A stretch of 52,230 nucleotides of DNA, from the NCBI GenBank assembly GCA_965644315.1, contig CBFFRQ010000164.1, positions 1 to 52,230 on the forward strand, given 5' to 3'. The position numbers were made by a program, and so were the translations under genes. Below are positions 45,001-50,396 of this stretch, in pieces. How positions within the stretch are numbered: the first letter of the stretch is position 1; the number at the start of each line of letters is the position of its first letter. Origin of the DNA: Caecitellus pseudoparvulus (lineage: Eukaryota > Bigyra: Bicosoecida). Under the pieces are notes generated by a model. The model had not been told where the DNA came from, searched no databases, and saw only the letters and a list, made by a program, of their open reading frames with translations.

Positions 45001-47504
45001 CCAACCCAAGGCTCGCAAGCGCTTACCACCAAGCCGTGTTCAAGGCGGGGCAGACTTTGGCCCCTTCTGCAAACCTCAGCTCTGTTCAAGTTGTTGGCTT
45101 TGACAGCCTGGATCGCAGCAGGGCTTTTGTCAATGGGTCTGCGCTTCTGGTACCTGCAGGTGCAGAGCTGGTGGCTGGGCAGGTAGAGTTCCTCCCATGC
45201 CAGCGTGGCGACATGTGTTTGCAGTCTAAGCTGGGCGGAGTCACATGTGCTGCTGGGCACAGAGGCATCTCTTGCGCAGAATGTGCCCCCGGCTGGGTGA
45301 AGCAAGGCACCAGATGCGCAAAGTGCGCCTCCCGCTCACTGCTTTTGCTTTCGTTTCTGGGGGGTGGCTTTGCTGCAGCCATCATGGTGTACTACCTCGC
45401 CTCCAAGGCAGATGCCAAACTTGGAGACTACGACTCCTCATCATCCGATGCAAACTTTGCTGTTGGTGTGTTTCGTATCGTTTCTTCTTGGGCTCAGCTG
45501 CACACTATTCTGGCGTCATTGTCATTTGCCCCAGAGGGCTTTGCGGATAACTTGATTCGGTTCCTGAGCGTGTCCGTCTTCGGTGCAGCAACGGACACTA
45601 GTTCTCTAAAGTGCCTTGGCACTTTTGATGGGTATGATGAGCTTGTCTTCATGCTGTGCCTCCCTTTTCTGGCGGTCGCAGTGCCTTTCGTCCTGTTCTT
45701 GGTGAACAGATTCTTGGACGCGAGCATGTCAACATCAAAGGGAAAGAAAACCCGCAAAAACCGAAGGGGGAAGCAGCGAAGAACGCTCAAGCAGGTGGCA
45801 AAGCTCCAAGCGAAGGTCGCTGCCGCGAAAGTGACGCTGGCCCAAAGCATCCTGGACGACTCGCCAGGAGCCAGTGCGCAGTTGCCATCAGCCCCACCGC
45901 AATCTGCACCTTCCACTTCCAGCCAGCATGCAGCAGGCAGCTACTCTTCTGAATCGGCAACGATGATCGATGACAGCAAGCATGGAAGCGCAGCGCCATC
46001 AGATGACCGAGAAGCAATAGCTGTGACTGACCTAGCTGCCTCAAGCACGCCTGCACAAGATGTAAAGACTGGAACTTCACTCCTTGAGCGCAGAGGCCTG
46101 AAACCCCTTGCGTCGGTGTCAACGATGCGGATGCTCCCCAGCTTGCCTCCCATTCGCAGGGCTGAATCCCGCCACCGTGCCGACCAGCCGGCCATGCCGC
46201 AGTCACATCTGCAGCCTTTGAGGTCTGGCTCACTTTCTCCGCTTGCGAAGCCACTTCGGGTTCGCAGCAAAGAATCCCCAGAGCAGGCCCCTGCGAGCTT
46301 GCTGCCACCAGCTCCCTCCAAGCCACTTCCTGCGACTGAAACTGTCACACCCTCAAGCAGCAACACTGGTGCTGCCAAGCACACTGGGTTTGTGATGATT
46401 CCGCAGCCAGACACTGTGAAACCTTCTGAAAAGGTATTGAAGCGGCAAATGTCAACGAGGCCTGACCGGACTGTGGGTCAAGCAAGGCGCCGCACTGGTG
46501 GGTTGTCAAAGAAGGTTCGTCGGCAGCTCGAGACTGCTACTCGAGCCACCCTTCTGTTGCTGACGCTGACACACTTTGGCATTGCTCAAGTTTGCCTAAG
46601 AATGCTTGACACAACCAGAAACCCCGTCTTTGGGTTCATTGTTGTTCGGTCAGCTCCAAACATGGGCAGCATGGACGGCTGGTTTGCAACCTCTCAGGCC
46701 ATGGCTGTGCTTGGGCTGGTGATGTGGACCTTCGGCCTTCCAGTTCTCGCCACTGTCTACCTCTTTCGACATCGCAAGACTCTGCACTTGAACTTCATGC
46801 AGCGAGTCGCAGGCGCGCTCTATGCAGGCTACAGAATTCCAGCCTTGCCAGATGGGTGCCCCACAGGAGCGTTCGGCGTGAAGGACCTGCCACTTCTTAA
46901 GGCTCACGCAGCCACACAGCAAAACTTCTTCTTCTGGGAAATGCTGCTCGTTCTTCCAAGGAAGTTCCTGCTGACTGCAGCCGCTGTCCTGATCAAAGCT
47001 CCGGGCACGCAGGCAATGATCGCAATCGGACTTATCAGCACAAACCTTGTCCTGCACACGTATGCGCTTCCGTTCCGGCACAAGCTGCTTAATGTTGTGG
47101 AGGGCATTGGCCTAGGTGCGCTTTTGTCGGAGTTGGTCAGCGGTGTGGCGTCCTCGAACACATCAAGCAGATCGTGGCTTGCTTTCTCGTTCTCAATCCT
47201 TGGGTCTGTGTCTACCTTCGCTTTCCTTGCCTTGGCTTTTGTGCTGCTTGCATCGGCTGTGAAGGCTGATCTGACCGCCCGGAAGCGGAATGTGGAAGAG
47301 TGGCTGTCAGCCCAGTTGGAAAGCCAAGGGTTGCCAGCTCGCCCTCCATCCGTGTGCGCCTGGTGGTGCACGTTTGGCTGCGGCCGCACAACAGCTGCCT
47401 TGATGTCCACTGCAGGATGCTTGAACTTGAGAACTGCCATTCTTCTTTCGCAAGATGGCGCCCTGGCACCCAAGCTCGCACATGTTCTCGAAGATGATGA
47501 ATAG
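30051..47504 (+). CDS. Giant cell-surface protein: 14-aa repeat stalk, Cys-rich ectodomain and multi-pass membrane region
   Basis: One uninterrupted frame of 5817 codons. The start at 30051 gives a clear signal peptide (MRFPLALLMVASLAVCQ); a Met 24 codons upstream would bury it. Residues ~20-150 are a basic, Ser-rich linker. About 284 copies of a 14-aa repeat (TPSVSGTATSSVSG) fill ~151-4134. The unique part follows: a Pro/Thr-rich linker, beta-rich domains including one like ASPM/BACON modules (VSNPGTGTLVWSAEV), then from ~4881 TNFR/GCC2-GCC3-like cysteines (CSPCEAGQYR, CEQCPAGTRP) and an EGF-like C-x-x-C module just before the first membrane segment (~5096). Two or three hydrophobic segments are followed by a long K-rich/low-complexity, probably cytosolic, loop (~5223-5495) and about five or six further segments to ~5737, including FFFWEMLLVLPRKFLL. 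This order resembles protist receptor/TRP-like membrane proteins (from memory). Function is unknown. The 30190-30465 linker could hide an intron. Confidence 0.85.
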   Translation: MRFPLALLMVASLAVCQEATGGMGRDTRSTHVPSLSSASGRPLQRGNAHSMRQMSSLKRPLLSWDTGRRRHERTGARAPRPESGRKPGPGQPAAAVPSLTPSSATRTSASKRRSQKKKTEGGTDQPTHFKLIENHHKRQLAASPSTTASCTPSVSGTATSSVSGTPSVSGTATSSVSGTPSVSGTATSSVSGTPSVSGTATSSVSGTPSVSGTATSSVSGTPSVSGTATSSVSGTPSVSGTATSSVSGTPSVSGTATSSVSGTPSVSGTATSSVSGTPSVSGTATSSVSGTPSVSGTATSSVSGTPSVSGTATSSVSGTPSVSGTATSSVSGTPSVSGTATSSVSGTPSVSGTATSSVSGTPSVSGTATSSVSGTPSVSGTATSSVSGTPSVSGTATSSVSGTPSVSGTATSSVSGTPSVSGTATSSVSGTPSVSGTATSSVSGTPSVSGTATSSVSGTPSVSGTATSSVSGTPSVSGTATSSVSGTPSVSGTATSSVSGTPSVSGTATSSVSGMPSVSGTATSSVSGTPSVSGTATSSVSGTPSVSGTATSSVSGTPSVSGTATSSVSGTPSVSGTATSSVSGTPSVSGMATSSVSGTPSVSGTATSSVSGTPSVSGTATSSVSGTPSVSGTATSSVSGTPSVSGTATSSVSGTPSVSGTATSSVSGTPSVSGTATSSVSGTPSVSGTATSSVSGTPSVSGTATSSVSGTPSVSGTATSSVSGTPSVSGTATSSVSGTPSVSGTATSSVSGTPSVSGTATSSVSGTPSVSGTATSSVSGTPSVSGTATSSVSGTPSVSGTATSSVSGTPSVSGTATSSVSGTPSVSGTATSSVSGTPSVSGTATSSVSGTPSVSGTATSSVSGTPSVSGTATSSVSGTPSVSGTATSSVSGTPSVSGTATSSVSGTPSVSGTATSSVSGTPSVSGTATSSVSGTPSVSGTATSSVSGTPSVSGTATSSVSGTPSVSGTATSSVSGTPSVSGTATSSVSGTPSVSGTATSSVSGTPSVSGTATSSVSGTPSVSGTATSSVSGTPSVSGTATSSVSGTPSVSGTATSSVSGTPSVSGTATSSVSGTPSVSGTATSSVSGTPSVSGTATSSVSGTPSVSGTATSSVSGTPSVSGTATSSVSGTPSVSGTATSSVSGTPSVSGTATSSVSGTPSVSGTATSSVSGTPSVSGTATSSVSGTPSVSGTATSSVSGTPSVSGTATSSVSGTPSVSGTATSSVSGTPSVSGTATSSVSGTPSVSGTATSSVSGTPSVSGTATSSVSGTPSVSGTATSSVSGTPSVSGTATSSVSGTPSVSGTATSSVSGTPSVSGTATSSVSGTPSVSGTATSSVSGTPSVSGTATSSVSGTPSVSGTATSSVSGTPSVSGTATSSVSGTPSVSGTATSSVSGTPSVSGTATSSVSGTPSVSGTATSSVSGTPSVSGTATSSVSGTPSVSGTATSSVSGTPSVSGTATSSVSGTPSVSGTATSSVSGTPSVSGTATSSVSGTPSVSGTATSSVSGTPSVSGTATSSVSGTPSVSGTATSSVSGTPSVSGTATSSVSGTPSVSGTATSSVSGTPSVSGTATSSVSGTPSVSGTATSSVSGTPSVSGTATSSVSGTPSVSGTATSSVSGTPSVSGTATSSVSGTPSVSGTATSSVSGTPSVSGTATSSVSGTPSVSGTATSSVSGTPSVSGTATSSVSGTPSVSGTATSSVSGTPSVSGTATSSVSGTPSVSGTATSSVSGTPSVSGTATSSVSGTPSVSGTATSSVSGTPSVSGTATSSVSGTPSVSGTATSSVSGTPSVSGTATSSVSGTPSVSGTATSSVSGTPSVSGTATSSVSGTPSVSGTATSSMSGTPSVSGTATSSVSGTPSVSGTATSSVSGTPSVSGTATSSVSGTPSVSGTATSSVSGTPSVSGTATSSVSGTPSVSGTATSSVSGTPSVSGTATSSVSGTPSVSGTATSSVSGTPSVSGTATSSVSGTPSVSGTATSSVSGTPSVSGTATSSMSGTPSVSGTATSSVSGTPSVSGTATSSVSGTPSVSGTATSSVSGTPSVSGTATSSVSGTPSVSGTATSSVSGTPSVSGTATSSVSGTPSVSGGTATSSVSGTPSVSGTATSSVSGTPSVSGTATSGVSGTPSVSGTATSSVSGTPSVSGTATSSVSGTPSVSGTATSSVSGTPSVSGTATSSVSGTPSVSGTATSSVSGTPSVSGTATSSVSGTPSVSGTATSSVSGTPSVSGTATSSVSGTPSVSGTATSSVSGTPSVSGTATSSVSGTPSVSGTATSSVSGTPSVSGTATSSVSGTPSVSGTATSSVSGTPSVSGTATSSVSGTPSVSGTATSSVSGTPSVSGTATSSVSGTPSVSGTATSSVSGTPSVSGTATSSVSGTPSVSGTATSSVSGTPSVSGTATSSVSGTPSVSGTATSSVSGTPSVSGTATSSVSGTPSVSGTATSSVSDTPSVSGTATSSVSGTPSVSGTATSGVSGTPSVSGTATSSVSGTPSVSGTATSSVSGTPSVSGTATSSVSGTPSVSGTATSSVSGTPSVSGTATSSVSGTPSVSGTATSSVSGTPSVSGTATSSVSGTPSVSGTATSSVSGTPSVSGTATSSVSGTPSVSGTATSSVSGTPSVSGTATSSVSGTPSVSGTATSSVSGTPSVSGTATSSVSGTPSVSGTATSSVSGTPSVSGTATSSVSGTPSVSGTATSSVSGTPSVSGTATSSVSGTPSVSGTATSSVSGTPSVSGTATSSVSGTPSVSGTATSSVSGTPSVSGTATSSVSGTPSVSGTATSSVSGTPSVSGTATSSVSGTPSVSGTATSSVSGTPSVSGTATSSVSGTPSVSGTATSSVSGTPSVSGTATSSVSGTPSVSGTATSSVSGTPSVSGTATSSVSGTPSVSGTATSSVSGTPSVSGTATSSVSGTPSVSGTATSSVSGTPSVSGTATSSVSGTPSVSGTATSSVSGTPSVSGTATSSVSGTPSVSGTATSSVSGTPSVSGTATSSVSGTPSVSGTATSSVSGTPSVSGTATSSVSGTPSVSGTATSSVSGTPSVSGTATSSVSGTPSVSGTATSSVSGTPSVSGTATSSVSGTPSVSGTATSSVSGTPSVSGTATSSVSGTPSVSGTATSSVSGTPSVSGTATSSVSGTPSVSGTATSSVSGTPSVSGTATSSVSGTPSVSGTATSSVSGTPSVSGTATSSVSGTPSVSGTATSSVSGTPSVSGTATSSVSGTPSVSGTATSSVSGTPSVSGTATSSVSGTPSVSGTATSSVSGTPSVSGTATSSVSGTPSVSGTATSSVSGTPSVSGTATSSVSGTPSVSGTATSSVSGTPSVSGTATSSVSGTPSVSGTATSSVSGTPSVSGTATSSVSGTPSVSGTATSSVSGTPSVSGTATSSVSGTPSVSGTATSSVSGTPSVSGTATSSVSGTPSVSGTATSSVSGTPSVSGTATSSVSGTPSVSGTATSSVSGTPSVSGTATFSVCGTPSVSGTATSSVSGTPSVSGTATSSVSGTPSVSGTATSSVSGTPSVSGTATSSVSGTPSVSGTATSSVSGTPSVSGTATSSVSGTPSVSGTATSSVSGTPSVSGTATSSVSGTPSVSGTATSSVSGTPSVSGTATSSVSGTPSVSGTATSSVSGTPSVSGTATSSVSGTPSVSGTATSSVSGTPSVSGTATSSVSGTPSVSGTATSSVSGTPSVSGTATSSVSGTPSVSGTATSSVSGTPSVSGTATSSVSGTPSVSGTATSSVSGTPSVSGTATSSVSGTPSVSGTATSSVSGTPSVSGTATSSVSGTPSVSGTATSSVSGTPSVSGTATSSVSGTPSVSGTATSSVSGTPSVSGTATSSVSGTPSVSGTATSSVSGTPSVSGTATSSVSGTPSVSGTATSSVSGTPSVSGTATSSVSGTPSVSGTATSSVSGTPSVSGTATSSVSGTPSVSGTATSSVSGTPSVSGTATSSVSGTPSVSGTATSSVSGTPSVSGTATSSVSGTPSVSGTATSSVSGTPSVSGTATSSVSGTPSVSGTATSSVSGTPSVSGTATSSVSGTPSVSGTATSSVSGTPSVSGTATSSVSGTPSVSGTATSSVSGTPSVSGTATSSVSGTPSVSGTATSSVSGTPSVSGTATSSVSGTPSVSGTATSSVSGTPSVSGTVSSSASPSSKSTSAPFPPVWFGSYRRVFLTVDLNSTLVAPVSVLDPDRTNGVVLTSTLVLLSAGADSVSGTPKVSVSCVFDVTGEGDLVTSVLPEWAPCAGATWFEPLVTSIGSDRFQVQVMVSAPSSLTFPELTSKDCLSPLEFGIAPNPSFYVLLGAKGVTGLERHSLIPVRLDPLRCSEDEISSRTSPSPIVPVPPSPRGTPPPTVLPTRPAATALASPLPTPTRTPLPSLFLSASDNHVELLWTASEAISEVEKVASLSVSASSSLLWEASASDVQGLRVQSASTLHSSGSGRTELLQVTYSFPGSGFSSKRGSIVIFATSAVGYSTLDVSRVSPVSISVLIRVDWPQLQVFPNQLYLHIQRSAFESQECRVSNPGTGTLVWSAEVLLDADDAGVVLCSEVSCTVPSALQVPHALGTFLLNYRVSRVERLRISGETAPGSFSRFFVVAVRGLNRRTHGRVVVSSQISLQPSSVVELEVQQSSLQAIPPRLQLRCGGRSRCLGSVRVRSVSGLPTAVSYVQQANGSAPGLDSRLSVVSSLPAVLSSPNEFVTLFVTVPKDSLTCQTSCSRNALSSFLLVRAVSSTPSVTDFLRVPVQVIRVPSRARARFSTFSPRLAARSSTLLRRALQSEQLEMLGSGIVPVFPPSVDQDTKLVISRRAESGAEPDLAKTGSVSLFLLASGPHAQLPFAVSEAPSASTYQQTFDLVSSYPSTGVLHASIAGVPVGGSGGSKANLAATALARSCDDATEVQQGVECVCKQGFEQAERPDGNSTTQCSPCEAGQYRSQLSPLMVCEQCPAGTRPTVDRAHCVPCFDQTEGGSCSSGVVTVEHGFWCELCVLDTVSFSSNPRLASAYHQAVFKAGQTLAPSANLSSVQVVGFDSLDRSRAFVNGSALLVPAGAELVAGQVEFLPCQRGDMCLQSKLGGVTCAAGHRGISCAECAPGWVKQGTRCAKCASRSLLLLSFLGGGFAAAIMVYYLASKADAKLGDYDSSSSDANFAVGVFRIVSSWAQLHTILASLSFAPEGFADNLIRFLSVSVFGAATDTSSLKCLGTFDGYDELVFMLCLPFLAVAVPFVLFLVNRFLDASMSTSKGKKTRKNRRGKQRRTLKQVAKLQAKVAAAKVTLAQSILDDSPGASAQLPSAPPQSAPSTSSQHAAGSYSSESATMIDDSKHGSAAPSDDREAIAVTDLAASSTPAQDVKTGTSLLERRGLKPLASVSTMRMLPSLPPIRRAESRHRADQPAMPQSHLQPLRSGSLSPLAKPLRVRSKESPEQAPASLLPPAPSKPLPATETVTPSSSNTGAAKHTGFVMIPQPDTVKPSEKVLKRQMSTRPDRTVGQARRRTGGLSKKVRRQLETATRATLLLLTLTHFGIAQVCLRMLDTTRNPVFGFIVVRSAPNMGSMDGWFATSQAMAVLGLVMWTFGLPVLATVYLFRHRKTLHLNFMQRVAGALYAGYRIPALPDGCPTGAFGVKDLPLLKAHAATQQNFFFWEMLLVLPRKFLLTAAAVLIKAPGTQAMIAIGLISTNLVLHTYALPFRHKLLNVVEGIGLGALLSELVSGVASSNTSSRSWLAFSFSILGSVSTFAFLALAFVLLASAVKADLTARKRNVEEWLSAQLESQGLPARPPSVCAWWCTFGCGRTTAALMSTAGCLNLRTAILLSQDGALAPKLAHVLEDDE
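30501..42452 (+). repeat. 42-bp coding minisatellite, about 284 copies
   Basis: Each 42-bp unit encodes TPSVSGTATSSVSG, itself built from a 6-residue (SVSGTP) and an 8-residue (SVSGTATS) sub-unit. The register is kept over 12 kb; the only length change I noticed is one extra in-frame GGC around 36311-36316. Most variant positions are synonymous: GGC/GGG glycine, TCC/TCT serine, AGC/AGT serine, GCG/GCA alanine. Rare replacements are T to M, V to M, G to D, S to G, and one FSVCG copy near 40443. Ser and Thr make up over half of the residues, as in O-glycosylated mucin-like stalks. No cysteine appears in the normal unit. Confidence 0.97.
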
Positions 47505-47885
47505 CGCATGGTTTAGGAAGTTCAATGCATTGTAGCCTCTTGTTTTCACCACACTCACCTCACACTTGCTCCTCGAAAGAAGCGGGCCACGGTTCTCGCT
47601 TGCGTCGCGCACATATCTTGCACGAAACATGGTGAGTCACCGTGTGAAATGAGCATGTTCCATCAGGAACATGGTACTTTAATGTTCTTCGTCGTCATTC
47701 AGGCGTTCGGCGCCTGTTGGGCGAGTTGGGCGCGGGTTTCGGCCTTGGCGTGTTGGGGGCGCCGCGGCGACCCCGCGCACACCTCGCCACCCCGCGACCC
47801 AAAAAACGGCCCCGCCGCGCGTTACGACACTGGGAATTTCGGAATAACATCTTAGAATGCACTATCAACCCAAAGCAAGCTTTTA
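47505..47885. other. Spacer between the convergent surface-protein gene and retroelement ORF
   Basis: These 381 bp hold the 3' flank of the plus-strand gene and the 3' flank of the minus-strand reverse transcriptase. I see no AATAAA for the plus gene, no poly(T) run that would mark a retroelement poly(A) tail, and no internal TTAGGG. A GC-rich stretch (about 47700-47830) and one strong hairpin at 47654-47673 are the only distinctive elements. Confidence 0.6.
47654..47673. repeat. Perfect 8-bp inverted repeat with 4-nt loop
   Basis: CATGTTCC (47654-47661) and GGAACATG (47666-47673) are exact inverted copies around ATCA. A second, weaker palindrome (GGTGAGTCACC) lies just upstream. On RNA it would form a stable hairpin in either the plus gene's 3' UTR or the retroelement's 3' UTR. 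Its role is unknown. Confidence 0.7.
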
Positions 47886-50396
47886 TCACTCACTTTCTTG
47901 CTCCTCTGCTGCGCCATCTCGCCCGGGAGCGAGGTGGCTTGGCATGGTCCAGGCAGCAGGCGTGGCGGCCGTGTAGCGGGCTCGCCGCGCGAGGTCCGCG
48001 GCGGGCTGCCCGCGTTCCACGCCTGCGCCCTGAAGTTGAGCTTCTACCACGTGATCAAACACGGTCCCACAGTACCGGATGCACGTTTTCAGGACTTTCG
48101 TCCATCCGGGAGGTGCGGCGACCACCTCGTGGGGCCAGTAGAAACTTTTGCCGTCAGCGGCACCCCCAGAATTCGGGAGCAACTTTTGCCGCAAGGGCCC
48201 AGCAAATGCCTCCAGTGCTTCAGCGGCTTTCACTGGGTCTTGGTCCAGTAGATGGGTCGAGTTTCGGACTGGAACACGCAACCGTTCCATGTGTGGTGCC
48301 GTGAGGGCAGCACAAGTTGCGTGATCCCAGTCCGCACACTCGGGTGCTCCCGTGGGCCACTGACCACACAAGGCGAGCCGCTTTAGCAACGCCCGGGAGT
48401 TCTGGCATGAGATACGTGTTCCAGTGTCCAGTTGACAGCCAGCCTGCACCGCTGTGTGCAGGCTTTCTGGAATGGTGACGTATCTCAGGGGTGGGTGCCG
48501 GAGGGCCTCGGCCGTCGGCCGCCTCGGCACAGTGGTTGACTTTGCCGCTTCGTCACAGTCCTGCATGTTCTGCTCAGCCTCTCGGAAGAACGCCAGACGT
48601 TCTAGAGACACTGAGGGGCAGTCCAGCAGAATGTGGTCTAAAATGAACTCCGCATCGCGTATTTCGGGGTCCAAACACAGAGGACATGCGATATACGGCG
48701 TCAGGAGTGCACCCGGATGCAGGAGCTGCTGTGTCTGCAGCATGAACACCTTCGGCAACCAACTTCTGTCAGGATGACAGACGGTCCAAGCACTACAGGG
48801 AACACTCGGAATCGGATGCAGTTCCGCGTGTGTTCGCGCTCGGATGTCCAAATGGTGAGACCTCGGCGAGAGCGTCGGATTCACTCTTTTGTCGCCTATT
48901 TCTCCCCGAGGTGAGTGGCCCGGGTACTCAGCAGGTAGGAACATGGTCTCCCGGTACATGTCTGTTCTTTGCGTTCGTGCAATGAACACGTACGACTCCA
49001 GGAGGTCCAAACGCTGCCTCAACGTGAAAGTGGCCGGGAAGTCAACCGACCTGTCGAACCTCGCAGAGGCCACAGGAACACTTGTTGCGACGAACAACTT
49101 CGGGCCGTTTTGGGCCGTGTTCTTGGGCAGCTTTAAGGCCTTTTGGAGAGATCGCATCTCTTCGTGTAGGGCCGTGGTGTCCCGATTTCCGCTCAAATCG
49201 TGCCACCTCGCGGCCATGGCCAGAACGCCGAACACACCTTCGTGGTACCCCAACAGGCGCAACTCAAGTAGGGGTCTGACCGCCCACGGAGTGCCTGTAC
49301 CGTAAAAGGTGTGCTTTGATGCCGCTACGTCTTCCAAAAGTAGGGCCGAAGGGACCCTCTCGTCCGGGACGTCCGCGACCATCGTTCGGCCCTGCCACAC
49401 GCTCACCATCAGGATTCTGAAAGCAGGCGAATCCACCACAGCCTGCTTGAGTGTGCGGACTATGAAACCAATGCGACTCCGCATCGTGCGCATGTGCGTC
49501 AGAGGAATACCAGCCGCTGCAAGGACCGCGCCGTGTTGGACGCGCATCGGATGGAGCTGAAAACCGAACACGGATTTGTCCAGAACACTGCCAACGGCAT
49601 TGTCGCACATGCGGTCGGGCATGAGCGAGTGCTTGCCGGTGATGGCCAGCGTGTAGTCGGCTGCTGCGACCACTGAGGTCCTCAAAAGGCGGTGCGCTGC
49701 CGACGGGGCGAGCCATTCGGCCGCAGAAATCGCCACAGAAGAATGCCCAGCCATGCTCAAGGTGGTTGCGGCATGTCGACGAGCTGTTTTATGTTGTATG
49801 AACAGCTTGGCTTGTAGCGGTGTTCCTAAGTACTCGTACTCGTCCGTGAGAGGGATCCGCTTTCCGTCGACGGTTAGCGCCTGTGACTCCGCAGCAAGGC
49901 GTTTCTTGGCGCTGACTATCTGCACATGGAGTCGGCTCATGCGATACGCAAGTCGTGGTGTTGGTCGCATGATCATGATGGCCGACTTGGAGGCGTTGAC
50001 TCTGAGCCCAAGCAGCGCCCCGACCCGCCTGACGATGGTGATCGCACGGATCACGGCGTCCGCGCTGTCTACGACGAGTCCCAGGTCGTCTGCGTACAGC
50101 GCGTGGCTGAATCGGGGTCCGGTGTGGACTGGGTCCCCCCTTGAATGCAGTAGCTTGACCCCCAGTGTCGGTTTTTCCCCCGTTCCCTCCCCCGGAATGT
50201 GGTTCAAGGAGAGCGCACGGGACACCAGGTCGACCGCGATCTTGAATAGGAGGGGCGAGAGGACGCTTCCTTGCGCTACGCCACTGGTCGCATGGATAGC
50301 CTCGGTCATGCCGTGTTCCGTGTCGATGCAGACGCTGGCGTTCTCGATGAAGTCCACAAGGAGTCGCCTGGTGGTGCGGTCCAGCGGCAAGTGGTC
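47886..50396 (-). CDS. Non-LTR retrotransposon reverse transcriptase, 5'-truncated by the telomere
   Basis: This minus-strand frame has no stop from the telomere junction down to TGA at 47886 (836 sense codons). Counting from the TTG at 50390, residues 37-49 (GVAQGSVLSPLLF) are the RT core motif before the catalytic box, and YADDL at 99-103 is the catalytic aspartate pair. GLRVNASKS and YEYLGTPL follow as the next conserved RT blocks. A C-x2-C-x13-H-x4-C zinc knuckle (C569, C572, H586, C591) lies C-terminal, as in many LINE proteins. Everything before the QGSVLSP block, including any N-terminal endonuclease and the first RT motifs, is missing, replaced by TTAGGG repeats. I see no clear restriction-like endonuclease at the C terminus, so the clade cannot be assigned. 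The protein cannot be active as it stands, but the frame shows no decay. Confidence 0.9.
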   Translation of the reverse strand, partial: DHLPLDRTTRRLLVDFIENASVCIDTEHGMTEAIHATSGVAQGSVLSPLLFKIAVDLVSRALSLNHIPGEGTGEKPTLGVKLLHSRGDPVHTGPRFSHALYADDLGLVVDSADAVIRAITIVRRVGALLGLRVNASKSAIMIMRPTPRLAYRMSRLHVQIVSAKKRLAAESQALTVDGKRIPLTDEYEYLGTPLQAKLFIQHKTARRHAATTLSMAGHSSVAISAAEWLAPSAAHRLLRTSVVAAADYTLAITGKHSLMPDRMCDNAVGSVLDKSVFGFQLHPMRVQHGAVLAAAGIPLTHMRTMRSRIGFIVRTLKQAVVDSPAFRILMVSVWQGRTMVADVPDERVPSALLLEDVAASKHTFYGTGTPWAVRPLLELRLLGYHEGVFGVLAMAARWHDLSGNRDTTALHEEMRSLQKALKLPKNTAQNGPKLFVATSVPVASARFDRSVDFPATFTLRQRLDLLESYVFIARTQRTDMYRETMFLPAEYPGHSPRGEIGDKRVNPTLSPRSHHLDIRARTHAELHPIPSVPCSAWTVCHPDRSWLPKVFMLQTQQLLHPGALLTPYIACPLCLDPEIRDAEFILDHILLDCPSVSLERLAFFREAEQNMQDCDEAAKSTTVPRRPTAEALRHPPLRYVTIPESLHTAVQAGCQLDTGTRISCQNSRALLKRLALCGQWPTGAPECADWDHATCAALTAPHMERLRVPVRNSTHLLDQDPVKAAEALEAFAGPLRQKLLPNSGGAADGKSFYWPHEVVAAPPGWTKVLKTCIRYCGTVFDHVVEAQLQGAGVERGQPAADLARRARYTAATPAAWTMPSHLAPGRDGAAEEQESE
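47886..50396 (-). mobile_element. 5'-truncated LINE-type element adjoining the telomere
   Basis: The element is defined by its ORF; its true 3' limit lies somewhere in 47505-47885 and is not marked by a visible poly(A) tail or target-site duplication. Its 3' end faces the centromere and its cut 5' end faces the chromosome end. That is the polarity expected of elements added to chromosome ends, or of an ordinary insertion later broken and healed. Confidence 0.75.

Noticed and set aside
47886-50396. Retron, group II intron or diversity-generating RT
   Set aside because: The SVLSPLLF/YADDL blocks with a C-terminal CCHC knuckle next to a TTAGGG telomere fit a eukaryotic LINE; no intron RNA, msr/msd or variable repeat pair is seen.
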